Below, in pieces: positions 16,148-24,774 of a stretch of 64,000 nucleotides of DNA (positions within the stretch are counted from its first letter, which is position 1; each line of letters starts with the position of its first letter). The DNA is taken from positions 4,665 through 68,664 of the forward strand of contig JANNSJ010000006.1 in NCBI GenBank assembly GCA_031402435.1. The letters run 5' to 3'. The notes beneath the pieces are model-generated. The model did not search any database, was not told the origin of the DNA, and saw only the letters and a list, made by a program, of their open reading frames with translations. The DNA is from UBA11986 sp031402435 (GTDB lineage: Bacteria > Bacteroidota > Ignavibacteria > UBA10030 > UBA6906). Position numbers and translations under genes: made by a program.

Positions 16148-16951
16148 ATGAACCGTCTCACTGCCACGATCATTCTCACCTTACTCCTGTGCTTAGTCTC
16201 GTGCAGCACCGTCCCTCTTACGGGCAGGAAATCCTTGAGCCTTATTCCCGCCGGAGAAATGCTCTCAATGAGCTACCAGCAATACGGCGAGTTTCTCAAG
16301 ACCAATCCGCTGAGTACGAACCAGGAACAAACAGCAATGGTGAAACGTGTCGGTGGAAAGATCCAAAAAGCTGTTGAGAGTTACTTCGCATCGAAAGGGC
16401 TTGCAGGCGATTTGAAGGACTACCGCTGGGAAGTCAATCTGGTCGAAAGCAAGGACGTGAATGCCTGGTGCATGCCCGGAGGTAAGATTGTTGTGTACAC
16501 GGGCATCCTTCCTGTCACACAAACGGAAGCCGGACTTGCAGTTGTGATGGGGCATGAAGTTGCGCATGCGGTGGCAGAGCATGGTAATGAAAGAATGAGT
16601 CAGGGATTGCTTGGACAGTTGGGTGCAGCAGGTCTCTCGGTTGCCCTCAAGGACAAGCCCGAGCAGACGAAGGGCCTTTGGATGACGGCGTACAGCGTTG
16701 GCGCACAGTACGGAGCGCTTCTTCCCTTCAGCCGAACGCAAGAAAGCGAAGCGGATGAAATCGGCCTGACGTTCATGGCGATGGCAGGTTATGATCCAAA
16801 CGAGGCGGTGAGCTTCTGGCAACGCATGTCTCAAAAAAGCGGAGGCGGTGCGCCACCTGAGTTCATGAGCACACATCCATCCGATGCAACGCGTATTGCC
16901 GACATCAAGAAGCATATCCCTGAAGCAATGAAGTACTACCATCGTAACTGA
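16148..16951 (+). CDS. M48-family zinc metalloprotease, lipoprotein
   Basis: 267 aa. The lipoprotein signal LLLCLVSCSTVPLTGRK sits at residues 12-28. The protease domain has the zinc motif HEVAHAVAEH and the third ligand in ESEADEIG, with the late THPSDATRI block typical of periplasmic M48 proteins such as LoiP and BepA. These act in outer-membrane protein quality control. The ATG follows a GGAGAAG site. It is separated from the next gene by 16 bases. Confidence 0.93.
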   Translation: MNRLTATIILTLLLCLVSCSTVPLTGRKSLSLIPAGEMLSMSYQQYGEFLKTNPLSTNQEQTAMVKRVGGKIQKAVESYFASKGLAGDLKDYRWEVNLVESKDVNAWCMPGGKIVVYTGILPVTQTEAGLAVVMGHEVAHAVAEHGNERMSQGLLGQLGAAGLSVALKDKPEQTKGLWMTAYSVGAQYGALLPFSRTQESEADEIGLTFMAMAGYDPNEAVSFWQRMSQKSGGGAPPEFMSTHPSDATRIADIKKHIPEAMKYYHRN

Positions 16952-16967
16952 TCTGAAACCACCTGCA

Positions 16968-17780
16968 ATGCAAGCAGCAAGCACTTCCGTGACAACGACC
17001 GGCGAGGCGTTCGGACGACTCGCCTCCTCGTATGATGATGATTTTGAAAACTTGCCTGCGTCGCAACGCCTGCGTGGAATTATCTGGGATGTGTATCTTC
17101 GGTACTTCAAGCCGGGAGATTCGTTGCTCGAGCTGAATTGCGGCACGGGAACCGACGCACTGGCGCTTGCGAAGAATGGGCTCCGTATTCACGCAACTGA
17201 CATCTCCGACGGAATGCTCGATGCATTTCATCAGAAACTTTCCAATTCTCCATACAAAGAGGTCGTCTCCACACAGCGACTCGCGTTTGATCAGCTCTCG
17301 ACACTGCACGGTCGGCAGTTCGATGGCGCATACTCCAACATGGGCGGACTGAATTGTGAAGCGGATATCAAACGCGTGGCGACGGACCTTCATGCTATTA
17401 TCAAACCCGGAGGAGTATTTATTGGAACCTTCCTGGGCGATGTGGCAATTTGGGATATGCTTGCATTTCTTGCACGGGGAAAGGTCAGGCAGGCTTTTCG
17501 ACGTAGAAGTCCGGAAGGAAGTGCTGCAAATGTCGGGGGGGCAATCGTACAAACATTCTACTACTCACCTGAAACAATTCAGCTGTTTTTCTCCCCTCAT
17601 TTCACAAGAGTTGAGCTTCACGGCTTGAATATCTTTACTCCCCCGCCGACTTCGCAACAAGCTTACAGAAGGATCGGGAAGGGAATGAAGTTGTTTGAGA
17701 AGCTCGACGAAGCGGTCATGCGACATCCCCCCTTTAACCGAATCGGCGATCATTTCATCATCGTACTCAAACATGTATGA
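16968..17780 (+). CDS. SAM-dependent methyltransferase, class I
   Basis: 270 aa. The SAM site is visible as LLELNCGTGTDALALAKNG, followed by IHATDISDGMLDAF with the acidic residue that binds the ribose. The N-terminal EAFGRLASSYDDDFE resembles methyltransferases of quinones and small molecules. The acceptor cannot be read. It lies just after the M48 gene and before the phosphoesterase gene. Confidence 0.85.
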   Translation: MQAASTSVTTTGEAFGRLASSYDDDFENLPASQRLRGIIWDVYLRYFKPGDSLLELNCGTGTDALALAKNGLRIHATDISDGMLDAFHQKLSNSPYKEVVSTQRLAFDQLSTLHGRQFDGAYSNMGGLNCEADIKRVATDLHAIIKPGGVFIGTFLGDVAIWDMLAFLARGKVRQAFRRRSPEGSAANVGGAIVQTFYYSPETIQLFFSPHFTRVELHGLNIFTPPPTSQQAYRRIGKGMKLFEKLDEAVMRHPPFNRIGDHFIIVLKHV

Positions 17781-17882
17781 TGTCAGAATTCCCGTTTGCT
17801 CCATCCGTCGAACTTGTGCAAGAAGCCTGGTGTGTGGAACACAATGGGGCTGCTTGGCGTTAAAGAAACTGGAAACAATCTG

Positions 17883-17911
17883 TTGTCACAGACAAACAAC
17901 TAAGGCATATA
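17883..17911 (+). promoter_or_regulatory. Candidate promoter of the phosphoesterase-ABC-glycosyltransferase group
   Basis: TTGTCA (17883-17888), 17 bases, CATATA (17906-17911). The predicted start near 17918 falls just upstream of the ribosome site used for the GTG at 17946. Confidence 0.45.
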
Positions 17912-17945
17912 TACTGTGGGTTTTTCAAGAGAGGTGGGTTTTTTT

Positions 17946-19184
17946 GTGTTTCGAATTGTTGTGCCGGCTCTTTTTCTGGGTATCCAATTTGTCCTGTTCC
18001 GAAAGATGGAGCGTTGGTTTGGTACCCAGGCGCCAAACGCCAGGGTTCTGCGGAGTGTCGTCCGTGTACTCTTCGTGATCTTCAATGTGGCTTTCTTGTA
18101 CGCCTTTTGGGATCGACCCACGCATCGCCATCCCGTTCCCTGGCTGGTTGAATACGGGATGTATCCATTTTACCTCTGGCATGGAGGTGGATTCCTGATT
18201 GGCCTTGTTCTCTTGATATCAAAGATCATCAAGAGTCCATTTCAGATGGGGTGGTGGGTTGCAAAAAAGGTAAGCCCGACACGGGAGAAGATTCACCAGA
18301 TTACGTCAACGCCCTCGTATCAGATATTTGATTCTTCACGGCGTACATTCATAAGGCGCGGGATGTATGGATTGACAGCGGCATCGTTTGGGGGCACGGC
18401 CTATGGAATGTTACTTGAGAAAAATGAATGTGATATTACGTCCGCCGAGTTTGCGTTCCCCCATCTTCCTCCGCAACTTGATGGCTTTACCATTGCCCTG
18501 ATCAGCGATGTTCATTCCAGCATCTTTATGTCAAAAGAGGAAATGGACAAATACGCCCAGGTGGTCAACTCGCTCAATGCGGATCTGATTGTTGTACCGG
18601 GGGATTTTGTTACTTCAAACTACAACGAAGTGTTTCCATTTGTGGAAGCCTTCAATATTCTCCGAGCCCCATATGGTGTCTATGGAGTATTGGGCAATCA
18701 TGACTTCTATGCCGGTGCAGAGACCGTGGCAAAAGAAGTGGATGCGTGCGGAATCAAGATGCTGCGGAATGACAAGGTGGTGATCGAGAAAGATGGGGGA
18801 AGGTTCTATCTACTCGGAGTTGATGACGTTGCCTTCAACAACCGTGCGCCAATCAAACTGGACGATGCAATTGGCTACTCTCCGCTTGATATTCCGAAAA
18901 TACTCCTCTCTCATCGTCCGTATTATCTTGACCAGGCGGCAGAGAAGAACATTGATCTTGTCCTGAGCGGTCATACCCACGGCGGCCAGGTGGTCATGGG
19001 CAAGTTTGGCAGTATCGTCATGGCACCGGCGAGTCTTGCTTCAAAGTATGTGTGGGGAAAGTACCGCATGAACAACACACACATGTACATCAGTCGTGGC
19101 ATCGGGACCGTGGGCTTGCCGATTCGCATCAATTGTCCCCCCGAGATCACCAAGATCACCCTGCGTAAGAGCATTACTCCATGA
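17946..19184 (+). CDS. Membrane-anchored metallophosphoesterase, YaeI-like
   Basis: Three or four hydrophobic segments fill the first ~110 residues. A calcineurin-like phosphoesterase follows from about residue 165, with all metal motifs: ALISDVHSS, VVPGDFV, LGNHDFY, LLSHRPYY and SGHTHGGQ. It is similar to YaeI/YkuE enzymes that cleave phosphate esters of membrane lipids. I prefer GTG 17946, 7 bases after AGAGGTGGG, to the GTG at 17916, which would lie before the predicted transcription start. Its stop overlaps the ABC transporter start (ATGA), so the two are coupled. Confidence 0.88.
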   Translation: MFRIVVPALFLGIQFVLFRKMERWFGTQAPNARVLRSVVRVLFVIFNVAFLYAFWDRPTHRHPVPWLVEYGMYPFYLWHGGGFLIGLVLLISKIIKSPFQMGWWVAKKVSPTREKIHQITSTPSYQIFDSSRRTFIRRGMYGLTAASFGGTAYGMLLEKNECDITSAEFAFPHLPPQLDGFTIALISDVHSSIFMSKEEMDKYAQVVNSLNADLIVVPGDFVTSNYNEVFPFVEAFNILRAPYGVYGVLGNHDFYAGAETVAKEVDACGIKMLRNDKVVIEKDGGRFYLLGVDDVAFNNRAPIKLDDAIGYSPLDIPKILLSHRPYYLDQAAEKNIDLVLSGHTHGGQVVMGKFGSIVMAPASLASKYVWGKYRMNNTHMYISRGIGTVGLPIRINCPPEITKITLRKSITP

Positions 19185-20875
19185 ACCGTCTCCATTTTCT
19201 TTGGACATATGCTTCGAAATGGAAAGCACAGATCATCCTCTCAATGGCAGCGCTGACCTTTGTTTCCTTTACATCGCTTCTGTATCCTTGGCTGGTGAAA
19301 CACCTTGTTGATCAGTTCACGAATGGATCGGGAGATGGAACAACTCAGGGACTGGCTTGGATTCTTGTTGCTGTCTTGATCACATCGACCTTGCTGGGCT
19401 ACTATCAACAAACTCGCATGAATGCACTCGGGATACTATTGAGAAACGATCTGCGTCTTGCGTTGTACCGTTCCTTGCTCAGTCAGTCGCTTGGTTTCTT
19501 CAGCAAAAACAGAGTTGGTGAACTCTCTGCCGTGGCTGCCGAGGAGATCGCGAAGGTACAACCTCTTTTTTCAAGTTTCCTTGCACCTCTCTATCAAAAC
19601 GGTTTGTTCGTCCTGGGATGCATCGCCTTGATGCTCTACCTGAATTGGCTTGCGACGTTGTTCGTGCTTGTTGTGATGATCCTCCCTCTTCCGTACATCC
19701 TTCATTTGAGCAAGCGAATACCATTGCTTTCTGTCGGGACACAGAAGGCCCATGGACGTGCTCACGCGTTCTTCGAAGAGACGCTTGTTGCCATTCGTGA
19801 GATCAAAGGGTTTCTCAGAGAGCAACTTGAGTTGCAGCGATACAATACAGTGTTGGAAAACAGCATGCAAAGCGAACTCGCTGGTTCATCGCTCAGGGTG
19901 AAAACCAGCCAGACAGTGTATTTGCTCCTTTCCCTGGTCCTGCTCACGGTATTCTACGCGGGTGCCAGCAAGAGCCTCTTCCCTGATTGGAGCATAGGCG
20001 GCCTCATTGCGTTCTATTTTTATGCATACATGATGACCATGGCAGTGATTTCTGTCGAGCGCATTTATCTTACGTACCAAAACATCGCCGGTGCTCTTGA
20101 TCGGCTCATGACGCTTGTTCCCGTGACTGAACAACAGCCACCGAGTCCTGTATCATTGCCCAAGCCGATCCGGGGACGGATAGAGTTCCACAATGTCAGC
20201 TTTGGCTATACGCTTGATCATCCTGTGTTGCAGAACGTATCGTTTGTGATTGAACCGGGAGTCTGGACTCTTGTTACCGGTCCATCCGGCAGCGGAAAGT
20301 CCACCGTGATGAACTTGATCATGGGGTTTTATGAGGCCCTGTCCGGGCAAATACTGATTGATGGTATTGAGGTTAATCGCAATACAACGAACATGCTTCG
20401 TCGGGCAATGGGTTTTGTGGGACAAGATCCCCTTCTACTGCATGGTACGCTCCGCGAGAACATCGCTTTTACGGAAGCGGGCGCCACAGACGAACATCTT
20501 CAAGATTCCCTGAGAATTGCTTGCCTCTCTGATCTCGTGAACGAACTTCCGCAAGGGCTTCATACTATTGTCGGAGAGCGAGGCTATACGTTAAGCGGAG
20601 GCCAAAAGGTCCGAATAGCAATTGCAAGGGCGATCGTGTTTGATCCTCCTATCCTGATTCTTGATGAAGCGAACGCCATGCTCGAATCTGATTTGGAACA
20701 GCAACTGTGGTCAAACCTGCTGGAATGCCGCAGGAACAAAACCACTCTGATCCTCACGCATCATTCAGGGAACATCCCCCGAATAGATCAACTGCTTCAG
20801 CTCGAAGGAGGCATGATTCATTCCTTTGTCGGGATCCCGAACGGAACCGATAGTCTTGCCGCCAGAGTTCGTTGA
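19181..20875 (+). CDS. ABC exporter, fused membrane and ATPase domains
   Basis: 564 aa. An N-terminal type I exporter domain with about six membrane helices (1-310) is followed by a nucleotide-binding domain with Walker A GPSGSGKST, Q-loop FVGQDPLLLHG, signature LSGGQKVRIAIARA, Walker B ILILDEANAM and H-loop LTHHSG. It works as a dimer of half-transporters moving lipids, glycolipids or peptides outward. Its start overlaps the phosphoesterase stop, and its stop overlaps the glycosyltransferase start. The company of glycosyltransferases suggests an MsbA-like lipid or glycolipid flippase, which is inference. Confidence 0.93.
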   Translation: MNRLHFLWTYASKWKAQIILSMAALTFVSFTSLLYPWLVKHLVDQFTNGSGDGTTQGLAWILVAVLITSTLLGYYQQTRMNALGILLRNDLRLALYRSLLSQSLGFFSKNRVGELSAVAAEEIAKVQPLFSSFLAPLYQNGLFVLGCIALMLYLNWLATLFVLVVMILPLPYILHLSKRIPLLSVGTQKAHGRAHAFFEETLVAIREIKGFLREQLELQRYNTVLENSMQSELAGSSLRVKTSQTVYLLLSLVLLTVFYAGASKSLFPDWSIGGLIAFYFYAYMMTMAVISVERIYLTYQNIAGALDRLMTLVPVTEQQPPSPVSLPKPIRGRIEFHNVSFGYTLDHPVLQNVSFVIEPGVWTLVTGPSGSGKSTVMNLIMGFYEALSGQILIDGIEVNRNTTNMLRRAMGFVGQDPLLLHGTLRENIAFTEAGATDEHLQDSLRIACLSDLVNELPQGLHTIVGERGYTLSGGQKVRIAIARAIVFDPPILILDEANAMLESDLEQQLWSNLLECRRNKTTLILTHHSGNIPRIDQLLQLEGGMIHSFVGIPNGTDSLAARVR

Positions 20876-21954
20876 TGAATTCGCAACCGCCCTCTGAATC
20901 GATTTCCTGTTTACCGTGGAACAGTACAGTATCCCCTCGTAGCATTCTCGTCATTCGAATGCACGCTATTGGCGATGTAGCGATCACCTTCCCAATGGCC
21001 TTTGCTTTGAGCCAAGAATTCCCGGAAGCGCGAATCGACTTCCTGACGACGGCAACCTGTTCATCATTGTTGGAGGTGTTGACCCTCCCCGGCAAGGTTC
21101 ATGTATTTCCTGTCGTTACGAATCGATGGAGCCGGCTTGCGGCGGCGTTACGATTTGGGTGGAGAATTCGCCGGGAAAAGTATGATGTTGTTATTGATCT
21201 TCAACGCAATTGGGTAAGCCGGCTCATTCGGCGCATGGCGTCGCCTCGCTCTTGGGCAGAGTTCGAACGCTTTGTTCCCAAACCCGCGGGCGAGCGGGTA
21301 CTGAATGCATTTCGGTCGGCAGGATTTGGAAACATCTCACCTGTGTACTCACTTCCTGTCAAAGACCATGCGATCAGGCATGCAAGGGAGAAACTCCTCT
21401 CTTCAGGCTGGAATGAAACAAACAGACTGATTGTCCTGAACCCTGCAGGATTGTTTGAGACAAGGCATTGGCCACTGGATAATTATGTCTCTCTTGCCAG
21501 GCTCTTTCTTAAGGAAGGGAATGTGCAATTTCTATTGTTGGGGACTGAAAGAATTCGAGAAAGGAGCAAGTACCTTGTTCAGCATCTTGGTCATCATGTT
21601 GTTGACCTCGTCGAACAAACAACACTGGGTGAGGGGCTTGCTGTTCTTCAGTTTTGCAATGGGATGATAAGTGAAGATTCCGGACTGATGCACATGGCAT
21701 GGGCATCAGGCGTTCCTGTTGTAGCCTTATTCGGTTCTACAAATCATCTGATGTCGGCACCTGTGGGAAAGCATGTGTGGTGTTTTCAATCGGGAGACCT
21801 CCCCTGCGGGGCATGTATGGCAATTCATTGCAAATACGATGACGTCCATTGCCTTTCACGTGTTACTCCTCAAACTGTCCATGAAGCATTCCGTGAGATT
21901 CACAAGCCGGAGTTTGGTAAAGTGTCAGAGAGAGAGGCCGCTGGCAACCGATGA
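20875..21954 (+). CDS. Glycosyltransferase family 9 (heptosyltransferase-like)
   Basis: About 359 aa with two Rossmann-like domains. Typical blocks are ILVIRMHAIGDVAITFPMA near the N-terminus, YDVVIDLQRN, VLNPAGLFETRHWP and SEDSGLMHMAWASGVPVVALFGST. The family adds heptose or related sugars from ADP-sugar donors to lipopolysaccharide cores. The ATG at 20875 overlaps the ABC stop (TGATG) and is preferred to the TTG one codon earlier. Confidence 0.92.
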   Translation: MNSQPPSESISCLPWNSTVSPRSILVIRMHAIGDVAITFPMAFALSQEFPEARIDFLTTATCSSLLEVLTLPGKVHVFPVVTNRWSRLAAALRFGWRIRREKYDVVIDLQRNWVSRLIRRMASPRSWAEFERFVPKPAGERVLNAFRSAGFGNISPVYSLPVKDHAIRHAREKLLSSGWNETNRLIVLNPAGLFETRHWPLDNYVSLARLFLKEGNVQFLLLGTERIRERSKYLVQHLGHHVVDLVEQTTLGEGLAVLQFCNGMISEDSGLMHMAWASGVPVVALFGSTNHLMSAPVGKHVWCFQSGDLPCGACMAIHCKYDDVHCLSRVTPQTVHEAFREIHKPEFGKVSEREAAGNR

Positions 21955-21997
21955 TCTCGCGCCTTATGTCCCATCGTGGTTCCGACACAAGGAAGAT

Positions 21998-23161
21998 ATG
22001 AGTGCTCCAGCCGCCCATCATCGCATAGCCGTCCTTCTTCCTGGTGGCGTTGGAGACCCTTCATCGGGAATGCACATACCTGTCATGAGAAATCTCATTC
22101 AACATCTTGCCGATACCAACGACGTGACCGTGTATTCGTTAGCCAGACCGGATTGGAGAGAGACCTTTGGGACTTGCGGAAAGGCACGCGTGACATTTCT
22201 GCCATCCGATCACCGGGGAGGCAGCCTTACGAAGATCCGGCGACTCTTCAAGATGTGTTTGAAAGATCACAGGTCAATACCGTTTGATATCGTTCATGGC
22301 TTCTGGGCTATTCCATGTGGTGTTGCTGCAGTCCTGCTCGGAAAGTTTTTGCATATTCCCAGTGTTGTAACGTTCATGGGAGGAGAAACAGCCTGCCTTC
22401 CGGACATTGGTTATGGAAACATGGCCCGGTTTTCCATCAGGCACGTGACATTGTGGGTGGGGCAATTCGCTGATGAACTGATAACTCTTACTCATCATCA
22501 AGAAATGGAATTGAGAACATTCGGATACACAAGCAGTAATGTCAATGTGATCCCTTTGGGCGTCGACACACTACAATTCACTTCCCGGGAAAAGGACATT
22601 TCTGATCGTCCGTTGAGATTTCTCCATGTCTCGAACATCAATCCGTTAAAAGATCAGGCGACACTCTTACGTGCATTCCAGATTGTGTCCAAAAGTGCGG
22701 ACGCACGATTGCGAATCATCGGCTCAGATCAAAGCAACGGAAAGATCAAGCAACTCGCCGTTGATCTCAACCTCACAGAGAAGGTAGAGTTTATCGGTTT
22801 CGTTCCACATACGGAGATGCCCGGTCATTATCACTGGGCACATTTCTTGATTCATTCGTCGAAGCACGAAGCGGGAGTACTTGTTGTTGTCGAAGCGGCG
22901 GCCGCTGGTGTTCTTGTGACCGGTAGTCGGACTGGTTTGTTGGCAGATTTTGGCGATGCATTGGCGCTCACTGCTCACGCCGGTGACTATGAAACACTCG
23001 CGACGAAGATCCTTGATACCGTGGGAAATCCTGAGCGGTACGACCACATGCGACGGGCTTCATTGGCATGGGCGCAGGCCTATGATGAGTCATGGTCTGT
23101 CTCGCAGTACGTGTCACTGTATGATCGACTTTCATCAGCGGGAAAGAGGGCACTCACATGA
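21998..23161 (+). CDS. Glycosyltransferase family 4
   Basis: 387 aa GT-B enzyme. It has LLPGGVGDPSSGMHIPVM near the N-terminus, VIPLGVDTLQF at the domain linker, and LHVSNINPLKDQATLLRAF and EAAAAGVLVTGS around the donor site (the usual E-x7-E region is altered around KHEAGVLVVVEAAAAG). It transfers a sugar from a nucleotide donor with retention. The long upstream frame overlaps the previous gene, so I start at MSAPAAHHRIAVLL with AAGGAAG upstream. Its stop overlaps the deaminase start. Confidence 0.88.
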   Translation: MSAPAAHHRIAVLLPGGVGDPSSGMHIPVMRNLIQHLADTNDVTVYSLARPDWRETFGTCGKARVTFLPSDHRGGSLTKIRRLFKMCLKDHRSIPFDIVHGFWAIPCGVAAVLLGKFLHIPSVVTFMGGETACLPDIGYGNMARFSIRHVTLWVGQFADELITLTHHQEMELRTFGYTSSNVNVIPLGVDTLQFTSREKDISDRPLRFLHVSNINPLKDQATLLRAFQIVSKSADARLRIIGSDQSNGKIKQLAVDLNLTEKVEFIGFVPHTEMPGHYHWAHFLIHSSKHEAGVLVVVEAAAAGVLVTGSRTGLLADFGDALALTAHAGDYETLATKILDTVGNPERYDHMRRASLAWAQAYDESWSVSQYVSLYDRLSSAGKRALT

Positions 23162-23748
23162 ACGCGCAAAGTCGTCGCCGAACGATTGCCGTCAGTTTCA
23201 TCGTTGGTATTGCCTTGTGCATAACACTCTTGTCCCTCCTACCCCACGTGCCGTACCGCTTCTTCCCTTCCGGAAATACATTGTCTGAGCCCGTTACCGT
23301 TCGATTGATGAACCTGGGAAGAATGGCATTGCTCAGCCGCGATGTTCCTGTCGCATCCATTCTCCTGTACCGGGACAGTATCATTGGGGAAGGATTCAAT
23401 ACCGTCCTAAGAGACGGAAACGCCGGCGGCCATGCTGAGATCAATGCAATGTCTGATGCAATGCGACATTTGGGTCAGACAATGTTCTCAGCCTTGAATC
23501 GTGATTCTCTGATACTCATTTCCACATTTGAGCCCTGCCCAATGTGCAGAGGCGCAATTCTTGAACACCGCATCAAGCAGGTTCAATTTCTGAAACCGAA
23601 ACCGCTCTCCTATCTGCTACGAGAAGATTTTCGCAGCATGCGTTACCGGTGGCTCTGGAGGCAGATCGAGCCGGAAGCTTTGCAGGATTCGCTTTTCCTT
23701 TCCCATCCCGGATACAAACGAGCCGCTGAGAATCATGACGAGCGTTAG
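23158..23748 (+). CDS. Membrane-anchored cytidine/deoxycytidylate-deaminase-fold protein
   Basis: 196 aa. A basic start and one hydrophobic helix (about 11-30) come before a deaminase domain with the zinc motif GHAEINAM and EPCPMCRGAI, closest to TadA/guanine deaminase-type enzymes. The active-site residues (His, Glu and two Cys) are all present. The orientation places the domain outside the cytoplasm, which is odd for a nucleotide enzyme. Its start overlaps the upstream glycosyltransferase (ATGA) and its end overlaps the next by 14 bases, so it is a true member of the glycan run. Substrate unknown. Confidence 0.85.
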   Translation: MNAQSRRRTIAVSFIVGIALCITLLSLLPHVPYRFFPSGNTLSEPVTVRLMNLGRMALLSRDVPVASILLYRDSIIGEGFNTVLRDGNAGGHAEINAMSDAMRHLGQTMFSALNRDSLILISTFEPCPMCRGAILEHRIKQVQFLKPKPLSYLLREDFRSMRYRWLWRQIEPEALQDSLFLSHPGYKRAAENHDER

Positions 23749-24769
23749 TGCCGTTATTCCAACGCGCAATAGACTTGAAAGTCTCTGCAGATGTCTTGCG
23801 TCTCTGGAAAGCCAGACCTATTCCTTGAAGGAAGTCCTCGTCGTTGATGCAAGCGACGAACCGATTGATGAACAGATTCTGGCAGCCCGGTTTGGTCGCC
23901 TCCATTTGATCGTCGTCCATTCTCAGCCTTCCGTTTGTGCCCAACGCAACCTCGGAATCAGTCGGGCAAGCGGCACACACATTTTGCTCAGTGATGATGA
24001 TATCGAGTATCCGCCACAATATGTTGACATTCTGATGACTTTTCTTGCCGGTCACCCTGATTGCGGAGCAGTCTGTGGCGCGCTGTTGGAGCGATCGAGT
24101 CGCGGCCTTGAGGATGTTACGTCTCAGACCTTGAGTATGATTCAACTGTGCTGGAGATTCATTTTTCAACTCACAGTGTGGGTTGATGTGGAATCAATAC
24201 AGACATCGTTGCCTGGAGGGATTCCTCTCAGATGGTTGAAGGCACATTACCGGCAGCGTCACAACACCTTCACGCTTGCAGGTTGGCCTCTTGTAACGCA
24301 GGTTGGGGGAGACTATTTTCGTACGGCCGTTTTTGGTTTGGGTGCTTCTGTGGTGAAACGCGACTGGCTGTTGCTCTCTCCCTTTGACGAGACCCTTGAT
24401 TCATTTGGCATTGGAGACAACTATGGAGTGGCGATCAACTTCCCTGGAACGCTGCCCATTACAGTCGTCCGCAGTGCTTCGGCCATCCATCACCGTTCAG
24501 AAGTAAACAGACTGACGGAGACCGTGGCATACTTCCGACGAGTCCTTGTGTTACACTATTTTATGACGCGTTCAGACAAGTTCACCACGACCAATCGTGT
24601 GTTCCTCGTATGGTCGCTACTGGGCAACCTTGTTACCCAGATTGTGCGCCGAGACTTTCGGCGCGCATATGCAACCGTCCGCGCGTCCGTGCTTATTTCA
24701 ACGGGCCGCAATCCGTATCTCGCAGGATTCCGGTCACGTGAAGGACTTTCCATCACCCCAACTCCATAA
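23735..24769 (+). CDS. Glycosyltransferase family 2
   Basis: 344 aa. The GT-A fold begins VSAVIPTRNRLESLCRCLASL, has VVDASDEP, NLGISRASGTHILLSDDDIEYPP with the DxD-type metal site (DDD), and an acceptor loop with FDETLDSFGIGDNYG. The C-terminus is basic and partly hydrophobic. Inverting transfer of a sugar to a lipid or glycan is expected. Confidence 0.92.
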   Translation: MTSVSAVIPTRNRLESLCRCLASLESQTYSLKEVLVVDASDEPIDEQILAARFGRLHLIVVHSQPSVCAQRNLGISRASGTHILLSDDDIEYPPQYVDILMTFLAGHPDCGAVCGALLERSSRGLEDVTSQTLSMIQLCWRFIFQLTVWVDVESIQTSLPGGIPLRWLKAHYRQRHNTFTLAGWPLVTQVGGDYFRTAVFGLGASVVKRDWLLLSPFDETLDSFGIGDNYGVAINFPGTLPITVVRSASAIHHRSEVNRLTETVAYFRRVLVLHYFMTRSDKFTTTNRVFLVWSLLGNLVTQIVRRDFRRAYATVRASVLISTGRNPYLAGFRSREGLSITPTP

Positions 24770-24774
24770 TCACG

